From Muribaculaceae bacterium Isolate-036 (Harlan) (GTDB lineage: Bacteria; Bacteroidota; Bacteroidia; Bacteroidales; Muribaculaceae), in the NCBI GenBank assembly GCA_003833075.1, contig RIAY01000001.1:434001-498000 (forward strand): a stretch of DNA of 64,000 bases, given 5' to 3'. The translations under genes were made by a program, and so were the position numbers. Positions 19,001 through 27,778 of the stretch are shown one piece after another. How positions within the stretch are numbered: position 1 is the stretch's first letter; every line of letters begins with the position of its first letter. Below the pieces are notes generated by a model. That model ran no database searches and was not told where the DNA came from. It saw only the letters and a list, made by a program, of their open reading frames with translations.

Positions 19001-19183
19001 GAGGTAACACCAAAAATCGGAAAAGAAAAGTTAGACGGTCACAAGCAGGTCAACGCCGAGTTCCTTTCACGTGTCAACGGTATGATAGAGGAGATCTTCG
19101 ATCCGATGGTTCCCTTTTCTCCCGCCGAGGATGAAAGCCACTGTCGCTTCTGCCATCTCCATGACCTTTGCGGGCGCAACTGA
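16091..19183 (+). CDS. AddB-like PD-(D/E)XK nuclease/helicase subunit
   Basis: A 1030-residue protein of the Bacteroidetes AddB-like family, a partner of AddA-type helicases in processing double-strand DNA ends for recombination. The N-terminal part has the degenerate helicase opening FCFVFPNKRSGTFFLKSLS. The C-terminal nuclease shows SASALRKYGECQVKFYYE, GNIIHDTML and D910/K912 in RIVDYKTGG. Four cysteines (C742, C1018, C1021, C1027) are spaced as in the Fe-S cluster of AddB. Start: ATG at 16091 is preferred because it begins MKKDAA 4 nt after a promoter box; ATG at 16115 and an upstream ATG at 16061 are alternatives. No addA gene is in the window. Confidence 0.85.
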   Translation: MKKDAAVNMIDAAGNGTAGAGTGERESFLDSVARAYAENFSDMSEFCFVFPNKRSGTFFLKSLSNMLGNRVLLAPEVLSVSDFVENVSGRGVATRIDMLFRLFNIYKGNRSLIPGSVQGDELLEFDAFRSWGEILLSDFSEVDQYNVDPDAIFANVRDYREIASNFLTPDQLEILERYFGYTPNYRDVERFWKNLVPPKGNSSIKERFMYLWQAMAPLYHALDENLAAEGLATPGGVYRVALQRIQEKGRELFEYKKIVFVGFNALSTAEALIFEEISKAGGYHDDEKESFADFYWDATGPVLESPDSDAAAFLRLDKRNFPSPGWALPYLERNRVETMPSDMRVIASPSNSAQTKIAASRVRELVELVGADDVRDARVAVVLPDENLLFPLLYALPESLSEVNLTMGYSLRLTSVASFLHHLRQLHARSRKRDGETAYFHEDVRMLLSHPFAHALLGSRNVSELNSDILNHHRLVVTMGDMMRVVKNGSVSVLDMESFGTGTKAGIRYIDNVLAHIDAALADEPGGVVKSRIDRSHIALYRDALRRLEWAAAEHGIEMGLQGVFYMVDKLLSGERVTFEGEPLEGLQVMGLLETRALDFDHLVILSLNDRIMPRKARKATFIPDSLRHGYGLPYSNYQERLFAYYFYRMISRAKSVTLIYDARSGEGMRSGGESRYLRQLRYLYARNGIRYENYRFMLSDTTPELRPVEKTSSVMADIMEFARPGSHRNFSASALRKYGECQVKFYYEVIANLKTDTDSGDYIDPITQGNIIHDTMLCLYFPEKDRKLFLVNRILMTAERLSSMLEDTGLIRRHLRRSINKEHFKKKGEELDDPIEGAAAMVARQLEGQIRDILRYDLSLAPFELAGGEMTGLYEWEFSPGRKVNMKYAIDRLDVLSPGTAAERWRIVDYKTGGSLVAAEEFEDIFNGEYSAKNLFQLLLYANLLNLDRGMDEDVKVSIYEVGRIASDGEVTPKIGKEKLDGHKQVNAEFLSRVNGMIEEIFDPMVPFSPAEDESHCRFCHLHDLCGRN

Positions 19184-19238
19184 TCCCGTAAAAAAATCCC
19201 TTAAAAAATAAGTCAGGACGAGTTAACTCTCTTAGTTA

Positions 19239-19270
19239 TTTGGCGGTGTGGAAAAAAAGAGTTAACTTTG
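19239..19270 (+). promoter_or_regulatory. Promoter for rplY operon
   Basis: TTTG at 19239-19242 and TAACTTTG at 19263-19270 with a 20-nt spacer fit the Bacteroidales primary sigma consensus. The implied leader of about 110 nt holds a GC-rich block (CGCGCGCCGC). Confidence 0.75.
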
Positions 19271-19385
19271 CGGCGCTTTTGAGCAAAAACGTGTGATGGG
19301 AAATTTGCAGGCGCCCCGCGCGCCGCTCCCAAAGGCGAAAGAAAGCCGGAGCAGACTTATTTTGAGTAACACAATTTAAAAGAAA

Positions 19386-20039
19386 ATGAAGACATTTGAT
19401 TTGAATGCAGAGCCCCGTCTTGAACTGGGCAAGAAATCGGTGAAGGCTCTCCGCAAGGAGGGTAAGATTCCCGCAGTCATCAACGGCGGCGCCATCGTTG
19501 AACTTCCTTTCAACGGCACTCTCAAACCGGGTGAGAAACTCGTTGAGATCGATGACAAGCGCGGTATCATCACAACAGACGTCGTAGTTAAGAACGATGA
19601 CGTACGTAAGCTCATCTATACTCCCGATATCTTCGAGGTTAACCTCAATGTCAACGGCGAGACTAAGAAAGTTGTGATGAAAGATCTTCAGTTCCAGCCC
19701 GTTAAGGATACAGTTCTTCACATCGATTTCCTTGAGGTTTATCCCGACAAGCCCATCGTGATGGAAGTTCCCGTCAAGATCGAGGGTCACGCAGAGGGTG
19801 TGAAAGCCGGTGGTAAGCTTGTTATGTCAATGCGTAAGCTTAAGGTTAAAGCAGCTTACACTGAGATACCCGAGCGTCTTGTCATCAATGTTGACCACCT
19901 TGGTCTCGGCAAGTCTCTCGCAGTCGGTGATCTCCACTATGAGGGTCTTGAACTGATGAACGCCAAGAACGCCGTTGTCTGCGCTGTCCAGCTCACACGT
20001 GCCGCACGTGGTGCCGCAGCCAAAGCAGCAGAGGCTTAA
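19386..20039 (+). CDS. rplY: 50S ribosomal protein L25/general stress protein Ctc
   Basis: Binds 5S rRNA in the large ribosomal subunit. The 217-residue length is that of the long Ctc-type L25: an N-terminal RNA-binding domain (about 1-95; ARLELGKKSVKALRKEGKIPAVI-like pattern) and a C-terminal beta domain (about 100-190; VEVPVKIEGHAEGVKAGG-like pattern). The Ala/Lys-rich tail ends at AAKAAEA. It begins a plus-strand run with pth and an S4-domain gene, a common Bacteroidales order, although a terminator separates it from pth. Confidence 0.95.
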   Translation: MKTFDLNAEPRLELGKKSVKALRKEGKIPAVINGGAIVELPFNGTLKPGEKLVEIDDKRGIITTDVVVKNDDVRKLIYTPDIFEVNLNVNGETKKVVMKDLQFQPVKDTVLHIDFLEVYPDKPIVMEVPVKIEGHAEGVKAGGKLVMSMRKLKVKAAYTEIPERLVINVDHLGLGKSLAVGDLHYEGLELMNAKNAVVCAVQLTRAARGAAAKAAEA

Positions 20040-20064
20040 TCAGTGCTGTCAGACAAAATTTCAG

Positions 20065-20099
20065 AGACACCCTTCCCCGCATTGGGAGGGGTGTCTTTT
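20065..20099 (+). terminator. Terminator after rplY
   Basis: AGACACCC and GGGTGTCT arms with additional inner TTCCC/GGGAG pairing, followed by TTTT. It would end the rplY transcript or attenuate read-through into pth. Confidence 0.75.
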
Positions 20100-20119
20100 G
20101 GTAATAAGAGAATGAAGAT

Positions 20120-20683
20120 ATGAAAAGATATTTGATTACATGTCTTGGCAACATAGGTCCGGAATATGCCGGCACACGTCATAACGCCGGTTTCATGCTT
20201 GGAGACCATATGGCTGAAGAGGCGGGAGTGTCATTCACTTCCTGCCGTTACGGGGATATGGCGAAGGTGAAGGTCAAGAACTGCGAGCTGATGTTGCTGA
20301 AACCCTCCACCTTCATGAACCTGAGCGGGGTCGCCGTGCGTTATTGGATGAACAAGGAGAAACTTCCGCTGGAGAATCTGCTTGTCATCGTCGATGACAT
20401 AGCGTTGCCTTTCGGAGCGATCCGCATACGCAAGCAGGGCTCTGACGCCGGGCATAACGGACTCAGAAATATCGCCTCCGAACTCGGCACGCAGAACTAT
20501 GCGCGTCTGCGATTCGGAGTGGGCAACGATTTTCCGAAAGGTTGTCAGGTCGATTATGTGCTTGGCAAATTTCCGCCGGAAGAGATGGCTGAAATGCCCG
20601 CGCTCCTGAAGAAAGCCTCCGAGGCGGTGAAGGCATTCTGCCTCTCGGGAGCAGACTTCGCGATGACACATTTCAATAAATGA
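20120..20683 (+). CDS. pth: Peptidyl-tRNA hydrolase
   Basis: Releases tRNA from peptidyl-tRNA that has dropped off ribosomes. The 187-residue protein carries the family signatures LGNIGPEYAGTRHNAGF (N11 and catalytic H21), KPSTFMNLSG, IVDDIALPFG and GSDAGHNGLRNI, with all key residues present. Length is normal. It lies between rplY and the S4-domain gene on the same strand. Confidence 0.96.
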   Translation: MKRYLITCLGNIGPEYAGTRHNAGFMLGDHMAEEAGVSFTSCRYGDMAKVKVKNCELMLLKPSTFMNLSGVAVRYWMNKEKLPLENLLVIVDDIALPFGAIRIRKQGSDAGHNGLRNIASELGTQNYARLRFGVGNDFPKGCQVDYVLGKFPPEEMAEMPALLKKASEAVKAFCLSGADFAMTHFNK

Positions 20684-20713
20684 CAGGTTTGCGGTTTTTA
20701 TAATTGACAGATT

Positions 20714-21130
20714 ATGGCTGAAGAGAGAGTAGACAAATGGCTTTGGGCGATGCGGGTTTTCAAGACGAGAACCATAGCCACGGAAGCGTGCAAGAAGGGG
20801 AGGGTGTCGATAGGCGGTGTCGCCGTGAAGCCTTCGCGTTGCATAAAGGAGGGTGACGTGATCGATGTGAAAAAGCCGCCGATCACTTATTCTTTCCGTG
20901 TGCTGAAAGTTACAGGCAACCGTCTCGGTGCTAAGCTTGTGCCCGAATATCTGGAGAATGTGACAGCTCCCGAGCAATATGAGCTGCTCGAGATGACGCG
21001 CATCTCAGGATTTGTTGACAGACGCAAGGGACTGGGACGACCCACGAAAAGAGACAGCCGTGAACTTTCCCGTTTCAAAGAGGAGAGTTACACGGCAGAT
21101 GATTTTTATCTTGACTGGGAGGACGAATAA
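20714..21130 (+). CDS. S4-domain RNA-binding protein (Hsp15-like)
   Basis: A 138-residue protein opening with RVDKWLWAMRVFKTRTIATEACKKG, the S4 RNA-binding domain in the form found in Hsp15, which recycles stalled 50S subunits carrying nascent chains. The C-terminal tail is basic, then acidic (GLGRPTKRDSRELSRF). It is 30 bp downstream of pth, consistent with a shared transcript and a role in rescuing ribosomes. The symbol hslR would be the E. coli equivalent; orthology was not tested. Confidence 0.88.
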   Translation: MAEERVDKWLWAMRVFKTRTIATEACKKGRVSIGGVAVKPSRCIKEGDVIDVKKPPITYSFRVLKVTGNRLGAKLVPEYLENVTAPEQYELLEMTRISGFVDRRKGLGRPTKRDSRELSRFKEESYTADDFYLDWEDE

Positions 21131-21155
21131 AGGGGATTTGATTCAAATCCCCTTT
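21129..21155. terminator. Bidirectional terminator
   Basis: Perfect 12-bp arms AAAGGGGATTTG and CAAATCCCCTTT with a 3-nt loop, T/A flanked on both sides. It overlaps the stop codon of the S4-domain gene and faces the convergent META-domain gene, so it probably serves both. Confidence 0.85.
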
Positions 21156-21191
21156 ATTCGTCTTGATATTATATTATTGCCTTAAATCATG

Positions 21192-22097
21192 TCAGTCGGC
21201 GGCTCTGGTGAGGAGCAGAATCTGTTTTCCCTGGCTGTTGAGGAGTATCACCTCTTTGGGACTTATAGGTTTCGCGGTCGAAGCCTCTTCAAGCGCTACC
21301 AAGAGTTCGGTCTCATTGTTTTCCGGCGGGCATGCCATGCGTGTTGTCGCAATCGAGCTGAATGAAATCGAGTTTGCAGCCTCCATGTCAGTCTCAAGCG
21401 ATCCGTTGAGGATGTTGCATCCGGTGTTGCCGTGCACTTTCCCTTCCGGCACGTCAATCACGAGCTGCACATCGGGATTCGTGACCCTGGTGTCGTTGAT
21501 GCGGGTCACATTCCACGCCCCGTTGAGGAAATCGAAATTCTGATGCATTAGTTCCATAACCTTATTTTTGTCTGCATCAAGGAAATACAGATAGTAGTCA
21601 TCGCCCTTGATCTCCCATGTGTAGAATCTTGTCGCATCGAGAGCCCTGTTTATCTCATAATCGGTTATTCCTTCCTTGGCACACATCATCATGGTTGTCG
21701 CCAACTTTGTGAAAGTTATCGTGCTGTCGGCGGCGTTATATTTATATCCGCCGTTAAGCATATTGCAGCCGTTGTTGCCGTATACGCGTCCTTCCGAAGG
21801 CTCGAACTTGAGGAAAGGAGCTTTCTCGCCTACGGCATTCTTGCCGTAAACCTTCTCTATCGCCCAGTCTCCCTTGACCACACCTTTCGCTATCTCTTCC
21901 GAGGTGTAGGTCTTGATTTCCTTTTTAGCCGCTATGTGTTCGCGGTCGTGGGGAAGCACAGCCTCCTGACTTATCTCTTTTCCGCTTTCGTTCGGCGCGG
22001 ATTCGCTTTTGCCTGTAACTTTGTTAAGCAGCGAGCAGCTGCCAAGGCTCATCACCGCCCCGGCGGCAATCATGAATGTGAATATCTCTTTTTTCAT
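21192..22097 (-). CDS. Lipoprotein with two META domains (HslJ-like)
   Basis: A 301-residue lipoprotein. The signal MKKEIFTFMIAAGAVMSLGSC ends in a lipobox Cys. Two META-type domains follow (about 75-180 and 190-300), each with the signature of an asparagine-rich turn: VYGNNGCNMLNGGY and VHGNTGCNILNGSL. A W..E..YG or W.V.RI opening and a TxMxC motif are present (TTMMCAKEG and TTRMACPPE). Family members are linked to heat shock or envelope stress, but the molecular role is unknown. The tandem repeat at 22147-22180 lies in its upstream region. Confidence 0.85.
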   Translation of the reverse strand: MKKEIFTFMIAAGAVMSLGSCSLLNKVTGKSESAPNESGKEISQEAVLPHDREHIAAKKEIKTYTSEEIAKGVVKGDWAIEKVYGKNAVGEKAPFLKFEPSEGRVYGNNGCNMLNGGYKYNAADSTITFTKLATTMMMCAKEGITDYEINRALDATRFYTWEIKGDDYYLYFLDADKNKVMELMHQNFDFLNGAWNVTRINDTRVTNPDVQLVIDVPEGKVHGNTGCNILNGSLETDMEAANSISFSSIATTRMACPPENNETELLVALEEASTAKPISPKEVILLNSQGKQILLLTRAAD

Positions 22098-22146
22098 AAC
22101 TTTTAATCTAATTATATTATTTAAGTATTTTTTTTATTGAGGGGGG

Positions 22147-22180
22147 TCTGTCAGTTTTCTATTTCTGTCAGTTTTCTATT
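22147..22180. repeat. Tandem 17-bp duplication
   Basis: The 17-mer TCTGTCAGTTTTCTATT occurs twice head-to-tail without mismatch, upstream of the META-domain gene and downstream of ndh. It may be a replication-slippage product or a regulator site; nothing distinguishes these. Confidence 0.6.
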
Positions 22181-22259
22181 ATTGGAGTGTATATATGGAC
22201 TTAGGTTTAACACATGAGTGCAAAATTAACAAAAATAATTCAGACCACAGTGCGGCATC

Positions 22260-23525
22260 TCAGTCACCCCAGTGCTTGCGGAGCGGGAATCTTGTGGGGC
22301 GCAGCAACAGACGCAGCGAGGTTGAATAGAAAAGATAGTTCCAGAACCAGTTTACCATTACGCTGAGTTTATTACGCATGCCCAGGATGGATATGAGATG
22401 TATGAACAGCCATGTCAGCCAGGCGAAAAAGCCGGAGAAAGAGAACCCTTTGAGATCAGCAACAGCCCGGTTCTTGCCGATTGTCGCCATCGAACCCTTG
22501 TCGAGATATTCGAATTTGTGTCTGAATTCCCCTTTGTTGAGATTCTTCGCGAGATTCCTTGCCTGCTGTATCGCAGGCTGTGCCATCTGCGGATGTCCGT
22601 TGGGATATGCCTCGCATTGCATCAGTGCGATGTCGCCTACCGCCATGATTGAATCTTCGTATCCCTTGACGCGATTGTATTCATCCACGATTATCCTGTT
22701 GCCCCGTCCGATTGTTTCCGGGGGCAGCCCGGGAATCGGTTCTCCCTTGACTCCGGCGGTCCAGATCAGAGTCTCGTAATACTCCTTGTGTCCGTCGGCA
22801 AAAGTCACGTACTTGTTTTCATAGCTTTTGAGTCCGGTGTTGAGACGCACGTTCACCATCAGGCTTTCAAGGTCTTTGACGGCTCTGTCGCGCGATTTTT
22901 TTTTCATCGCACCTAACAGCTGAGGGGCGGCTTCTATAAGAGTGACGGTGACATCATCGGGTTTTAGCTCGGGATATTCTTTCGACAGAATATATTTTTT
23001 CATTTCCCCGATCGCGCCGGCGATTTCCACTCCCGAAGGACCGCCTCCGACCACAAGGAAAGTCAGAAGACGGCGCCTGCGTTCAGGATCGTGGCATATG
23101 GCGCCACGCTCCAGACGGTCGAGAATCTCATCGCGGGTGTGTGCCGCTTCCGCCACTGTCTTTATTCCGAAGGTCTCTTCGGCGAGATTTTCCATCCCGA
23201 AATAATTGTTGGTGGAACCAGCCGCGATGATGAGTCTGTCGTATTCCAGCGTCTCATAGCTTGTGGTGACTTTCTTTGCGGCAATGTCGATCTGCTTTAC
23301 GTGTCCCATATGGTAGGAGACGTTTTTCATCTTTTTGATTTCGCGTCGGAACGGGAAACATATGTTCGCGCTGACAAGCCCTGAAGAGGCGATCTGATAA
23401 AAAAGAGGGGGGAAGCAATGGAAATTATTGCGGTCCACTAAAGATATCCGGTATTTTTCAGGGTCAAGGCGTTTCACAAGATTCAGTCCGGCGAAACCGC
23501 CTCCGATAATAACTATTTTTTCCAT
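22260..23525 (-). CDS. ndh: Type II NADH:quinone oxidoreductase
   Basis: A 421-residue FAD enzyme that passes electrons from NADH to menaquinone at the inner face of the membrane without pumping protons. FAD binding is at IGGGFAGLNLVKRL (6-19). The second nucleotide-binding motif is FLVVGGGPSGVEIAGAIGE, and the conserved ATIGKNRAVADL and VGDIALMQ blocks are present. The C-terminal region (GFSGFFAWLTWLFIHLISILGMRNKLSV) is amphipathic/hydrophobic and anchors the enzyme at the membrane. A hairpin occupies its leader. Gene symbol by family equivalence. Confidence 0.92.
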   Translation of the reverse strand: MEKIVIIGGGFAGLNLVKRLDPEKYRISLVDRNNFHCFPPLFYQIASSGLVSANICFPFRREIKKMKNVSYHMGHVKQIDIAAKKVTTSYETLEYDRLIIAAGSTNNYFGMENLAEETFGIKTVAEAAHTRDEILDRLERGAICHDPERRRRLLTFLVVGGGPSGVEIAGAIGEMKKYILSKEYPELKPDDVTVTLIEAAPQLLGAMKKKSRDRAVKDLESLMVNVRLNTGLKSYENKYVTFADGHKEYYETLIWTAGVKGEPIPGLPPETIGRGNRIIVDEYNRVKGYEDSIMAVGDIALMQCEAYPNGHPQMAQPAIQQARNLAKNLNKGEFRHKFEYLDKGSMATIGKNRAVADLKGFSFSGFFAWLTWLFIHLISILGMRNKLSVMVNWFWNYLFYSTSLRLLLRPTRFPLRKHWGD

Positions 23526-23542
23526 ACAGGGTGCATGTGATA

Positions 23543-23564
23543 AGGAGAGGCATCTTCCTCTCCT
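23543..23564 (-). promoter_or_regulatory. Leader hairpin of ndh
   Basis: A perfect 8-bp stem AGGAGAGG / CCTCTCCT with a 6-nt loop lies 18 nt upstream of the ndh ATG. One arm is purine-rich and could itself be the ribosome binding site, so the hairpin could limit translation. This is inference from position. Confidence 0.45.
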
Positions 23565-23619
23565 GTGTTCTTTTATTTTTTTAACGAATAATAAACCGCT
23601 AATGTTGCGAATAATTTGC

Positions 23620-23627
23620 TAAATTTG
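23620..23627 (+). promoter_or_regulatory. Promoter -7 box adjacent to TPR gene start
   Basis: TAAATTTG, then CAGG, then the GTG start. Transcription would begin at about the start codon, giving a leaderless or nearly leaderless mRNA. No good -33 box was found at the standard distance. Confidence 0.5.
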
Positions 23628-23631
23628 CAGG

Positions 23632-25701
23632 GTGAAGAAATTAAAAGAGCCTAAAAAAATCAAACGGATGTCGTTGCCGCTGCTTCTGGCGGCGGTGTCG
23701 TTGCTGTCATCGTCGGGCGTGTTGGCGCAGGTAAATGCCGAACAGGTACTCAATATCGGACGGAATGTGCTGTCGATGGAAGACTACATGCTGTCAATCC
23801 AATATTTCAATCAGGCTATCAAGGCGAAGCCATATCTCTCTGACCCGTATTTCTTCAGAGCACTTGCGAAACTCTATCTTGAAGACTACAAAGGCGCCGA
23901 AGAAGACTGCACTATGGCTCTTGAACGCAACAAGTTCAAGACCGAGACCTACAAGCTCCGCGGTTTCGCGCGTCAGAACATGGGGAAGGATTCTCTTGCA
24001 ATCGAGGACTATGATGCCGGACTCAACTATAATCCTCAGGACAAATACTTCCTGTATTACAAGGCTGTGGCTCAGACAGAGATGAAGAAGAGGGATGAAG
24101 CGGAAGCCACTTTTGCGCAGCTTCTGCGCATCTATCCTCAGTTTGAAGACGGATATGCCGCCCGCGGCAGGCTCAGGGCAATCGAGGGGGATACAGTCGG
24201 TGCCCTTGCCGATCTCGACAAGGCTGTCGCTATTTCAAAAAATCTTATCAACGCTTTCCTGATGCGCTCTCAGATAAAGGCTCAGCAGAAACAGTGGGAA
24301 TCCGCGCTTGCCGATATGGATGCGGCGATAAGGCTTCAGCCGCAGGAGGCTGACCTCTATGTGAACCGCGCCTATCTGAGATATAATCTTGATGATTATT
24401 TCGGCGCGATGTCTGATTATAATTACACGCTTGAACTTGAGCCTTATAACTCGGCGGCATTGTTCAACCGCGCGTTGCTGCGTTATGAGGTCAAAGACCT
24501 CAACCGTGCTGCGGAAGACTTTACAAAAGTGCTCAAATATGATCCTGACAACTTCCATGCCCGGTATAATCTCGGTCTTGTGAATATGGAGCGGGGGCAT
24601 CACAAGGAGGCACTTGCCGACTTCGACAGGATTACTGAAAAGTATCCCCGGTTCTATCCGGTGTATTATGCGAAGGCTGAGGTTTACAGGGATATGGGCG
24701 ACATGCGCACTGCGATGCAGAACGCTTATGTCGGCGATGACCTCGTGAAACGGTATGTCAGCAACCCTGAGAAGAATCCCCTTGACCGCCCGGCGATCGC
24801 GGCGGGAAAGACCCGTTCGGCATATGGATCGGATAATGAGGATGAAAGCGAGGTCGAGGTAATGGACCGTTTCAATCAGCTTGTCACCGTAGGAAGTGTC
24901 TCCGACCAGACACAGCTGACATATAACGAGAAGATAAAGGGGCGGGTGCAGGATCGCAACATCAGGGTAGAGCCGGAGGCGGCATATATGCTGTCGTTGC
25001 AGGATTCGCCATTGTCGTTGCGCTCGACTTCCAATTATTTCCGCGAGCTTGATGATTTCAACAACCGCGGTTATATCACCGACAAGATATATCTCTCCAC
25101 GGGGGTGGAGACTTCAGACGAGGCGGAGCTCAGGAATCTCTTTTCCAGAGCGGATTTCTATGAAGGGGTGGTTGCCGACGGCAAAGCCCGTGCCGCCGAT
25201 ATGCTTGCCCTCGGTGTGATACGCGGCATGCTCAAGAATTACGCTGCGGCAATCGAGGCTCTCGATGTCGCGATAGAGAAAGACCCCGTCTTCACCATGG
25301 CGTATATGGCAAGGGCATATGCCCGCTATGCCTCCATACGTGCCGGACGCAACTCTGCCGAAGGAGAGGATGCGGCGGCTGCGGCATTGATGCAGCGTCA
25401 GATGCAGCATGAGCTTGCCGCCGTCATGGCAGACTATGATCAGGCGCTCAAATTGAATCCGAGGCTGGGATACGCATGGTTCAACAAAGGGAATATCTAT
25501 TATGATTCAGGCGACTACACCTCGGCGCTGCAGTGCTATTCGGAGGCTATAAGGCTTGACCCGATGTCCGGTCCTGCATATTTCAACCGAGGCATAACCT
25601 ATCTTCAGATAGGCAACAAACGTCAGGCGTTCTCCGATCTTAGCAAAGCCGGGGAGCTTGGTGTGCTTCCGAGTTACAACCTTCTGAAACGTATGAAGTA
25701 G
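23632..25701 (+). CDS. Exported TPR-repeat protein
   Basis: A 689-residue protein with a signal peptide (basic KKLKEPKKIKR, then LPLLLAAVSLLSSSGVLAQ) and a long series of tetratricopeptide repeats. About eight lie in the N-terminal half (for example AEEDCTMALERNKFKTETYKLRG and NRAAEDFTKVLKYDPDN). A linker (about 390-500) contains an acidic block, DNEDESEVEVM, and four or more TPRs follow at the C-terminus. It probably scaffolds protein complexes in the periplasm or envelope; partners are unknown. The start is GTG at 23632; the ATG at 23668 is an alternative but would shorten the basic part of the signal. Confidence 0.85.
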   Translation: MKKLKEPKKIKRMSLPLLLAAVSLLSSSGVLAQVNAEQVLNIGRNVLSMEDYMLSIQYFNQAIKAKPYLSDPYFFRALAKLYLEDYKGAEEDCTMALERNKFKTETYKLRGFARQNMGKDSLAIEDYDAGLNYNPQDKYFLYYKAVAQTEMKKRDEAEATFAQLLRIYPQFEDGYAARGRLRAIEGDTVGALADLDKAVAISKNLINAFLMRSQIKAQQKQWESALADMDAAIRLQPQEADLYVNRAYLRYNLDDYFGAMSDYNYTLELEPYNSAALFNRALLRYEVKDLNRAAEDFTKVLKYDPDNFHARYNLGLVNMERGHHKEALADFDRITEKYPRFYPVYYAKAEVYRDMGDMRTAMQNAYVGDDLVKRYVSNPEKNPLDRPAIAAGKTRSAYGSDNEDESEVEVMDRFNQLVTVGSVSDQTQLTYNEKIKGRVQDRNIRVEPEAAYMLSLQDSPLSLRSTSNYFRELDDFNNRGYITDKIYLSTGVETSDEAELRNLFSRADFYEGVVADGKARAADMLALGVIRGMLKNYAAAIEALDVAIEKDPVFTMAYMARAYARYASIRAGRNSAEGEDAAAAALMQRQMQHELAAVMADYDQALKLNPRLGYAWFNKGNIYYDSGDYTSALQCYSEAIRLDPMSGPAYFNRGITYLQIGNKRQAFSDLSKAGELGVLPSYNLLKRMK

Positions 25702-25707
25702 ATAAAT

Positions 25708-25739
25708 TTTGCGTAATTCGCTAAAAATTACTATCTTTG
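25708..25739 (+). promoter_or_regulatory. Promoter for thrS-infC-rpmI-rplT
   Basis: TTTG at 25708-25711 and TATCTTTG at 25732-25739 with a 20-nt spacer form a near-consensus Bacteroidales promoter. A leader of about 65 nt precedes thrS. Confidence 0.85.
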
Positions 25740-25810
25740 CGCGGATTCTGGAGATTCCCCGAAGGGTGTCTCTGTAAATTTGTTTGTATTAATTTGATAA
25801 TAAACAAGAT

Positions 25811-27748
25811 ATGATCAACATAACTTTCCCTGACGGCAGCGTCAGAGAGTTCGAGCAGGGAATAACTCCTTTCGGGGTGGCAGAAAGTATCAGTCCCCGT
25901 TTCGCAGCCGATGTACTCGCGGCAAAGGTAAACGGAGAGGAGTGGGATATTTCCCGTCCTATAGACGGCGACTCCTCCATCGAGCTTTTCAAATGGGACT
26001 CGCCCGAGGGCAAGCATGCATTCTGGCATTCGTCAGCCCATCTTCTTGCCGAGGCACTTCAGGAGCTTTATCCCGGGGTGAAATTCGGTATCGGTCCCGC
26101 AATCGAAAACGGGTTCTATTACGATATCGCTCCCGGCGAGCATAAGATTACTTCCGATGATTTCCCGAAAATCGAGAAGAAGATGATGGAACTCGTAGCC
26201 AGGAAAGAGGATATCGTCCGCAGAGATATTGCCAAGGAGGATGCACTCCGCATGTTCGGTGACAGAGGCGAGACCTACAAGTGCGAGCTTATAAGCGAAC
26301 TTGAAGACGGTCATATCACCACTTACACTCAGGGCGCGTTTACCGACCTCTGTCGCGGTCCGCATCTTCCCTCGACATCAGCGATCAAGGCAGTTAAGAT
26401 TCTCTCTCTTGCGGGCGCCTACTGGCGTGGCGATGAGAAGAGGGATCAGCTTGTGCGTGTCTACGGCATCACCTTCCCGAAGAAAAAGATGCTCGACGAG
26501 TATCTGGCACTCCTTGAGGAAGCGAAGAAACGTGACCATCGCAAACTCGGAAAGGAGATGGAGCTTTTCGCATTCTCCTCTACCGTAGGTCAGGGCCTTC
26601 CGTTGTGGCTGCCCAAAGGCGCGGCGCTCCGCGACCGTCTTGAGCAGTTCCTCCGCAAGATACAGAAAGAATACGGTTATCTTCAGGTGATAACTCCCCA
26701 TATCGGCAACAAGCAGCTGTATGTCACTTCCGGTCACTGGGCAAAATACGGCAAGGACTCCTTCCAGCCCATCAAAACCCCGCAGGAGGGTGAGGAATAC
26801 ATGCTCAAGCCCATGAACTGTCCGCATCATTGCGAGATTTACAAAGCCGCACCCCGCAGCTACCGTGATCTCCCTTTGCGTTTTGCCGAATTCGGAACTG
26901 TCTACCGCTACGAGCAGAGCGGCGAACTTCACGGCCTGACCAGGGTCCGCGGCTTCACTCAGGACGATGCCCATCTTTTCTGCGCTCCGGAACAGATCAA
27001 AGGTGAGTTCCTGAAAGTGATGGATATAATTCTTTATATATTCAGGGCTCTTGATTTCAAGGATTTCGAGGTTCAGATCTCACTCCGTGACCCTAAGAAC
27101 AAAGAGAAATATATCGGTTCGGATGAAAACTGGCATCTTGCGGAGAACGCCATTATCGAGGCATGCGCCGAGAAGGGTCTCAATGCGCGTCAGGTCGAAG
27201 GCGAGGCTGCATTCTACGGTCCGAAGCTCGACTTTATGGTGAAGGATGCGATAGGCCGCCGCTGGCAGCTTGGAACAATCCAGGTCGACTATAACCTGCC
27301 CGAACGCTTCGAGCTTGAATATACCGGTTCTGACAATCAGAAGCATCGTCCGGTCATGATTCACCGTGCGCCGTTCGGTTCGATGGAGCGTTTTGTCGCC
27401 GTGCTTCTTGAGCACACCGCAGGCAAGCTTCCGCTGTGGCTCATCCCGGAGCAGTGTGTCGTGCTTCCCATCAGTGAGAAATTCAACGAATATGCAGCTC
27501 ATGTCGTCAGAGAGCTTGACAAGCATGACGTGCGTGCCATAGTTGATGACAGAAACGAGAAAATCGGCAAGAAAATCCGCGACAATGAGCTTAAGAAAAT
27601 ACCTTATCTCCTCATTGTCGGTGAAAAAGAAGCCGAGAATGAAGAAGTTTCTGTAAGAAAACAGGGCGAAGGTGACAAAGGTACGATGAAAATCATTAAC
27701 TTTGCAGACGAAATCAACGCCGAGGTGGCAAAGATGACAAACAAATAA
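25811..27748 (+). CDS. thrS: Threonyl-tRNA synthetase
   Basis: Charges tRNA-Thr. The 645-residue protein has the full bacterial layout: TGS domain (1-62), editing domain with [11 protein letters not shown] (the HxxxH zinc motif), class II catalytic core with [11 protein letters not shown] and [36 protein letters not shown], and the C-terminal anticodon-binding domain. It leads the classic translation operon with infC, rpmI and rplT. Confidence 0.98.
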   Translation: MINITFPDGSVREFEQGITPFGVAESISPRFAADVLAAKVNGEEWDISRPIDGDSSIELFKWDSPEGKHAFWHSSAHLLAEALQELYPGVKFGIGPAIENGFYYDIAPGEHKITSDDFPKIEKKMMELVARKEDIVRRDIAKEDALRMFGDRGETYKCELISELEDGHITTYTQGAFTDLCRGPHLPSTSAIKAVKILSLAGAYWRGDEKRDQLVRVYGITFPKKKMLDEYLALLEEAKKRDHRKLGKEMELFAFSSTVGQGLPLWLPKGAALRDRLEQFLRKIQKEYGYLQVITPHIGNKQLYVTSGHWAKYGKDSFQPIKTPQEGEEYMLKPMNCPHHCEIYKAAPRSYRDLPLRFAEFGTVYRYEQSGELHGLTRVRGFTQDDAHLFCAPEQIKGEFLKVMDIILYIFRALDFKDFEVQISLRDPKNKEKYIGSDENWHLAENAIIEACAEKGLNARQVEGEAAFYGPKLDFMVKDAIGRRWQLGTIQVDYNLPERFELEYTGSDNQKHRPVMIHRAPFGSMERFVAVLLEHTAGKLPLWLIPEQCVVLPISEKFNEYAAHVVRELDKHDVRAIVDDRNEKIGKKIRDNELKKIPYLLIVGEKEAENEEVSVRKQGEGDKGTMKIINFADEINAEVAKMTNK

Positions 27749-27778
27749 GGAAAAAGCTACAAGGCATAAACATAATAA

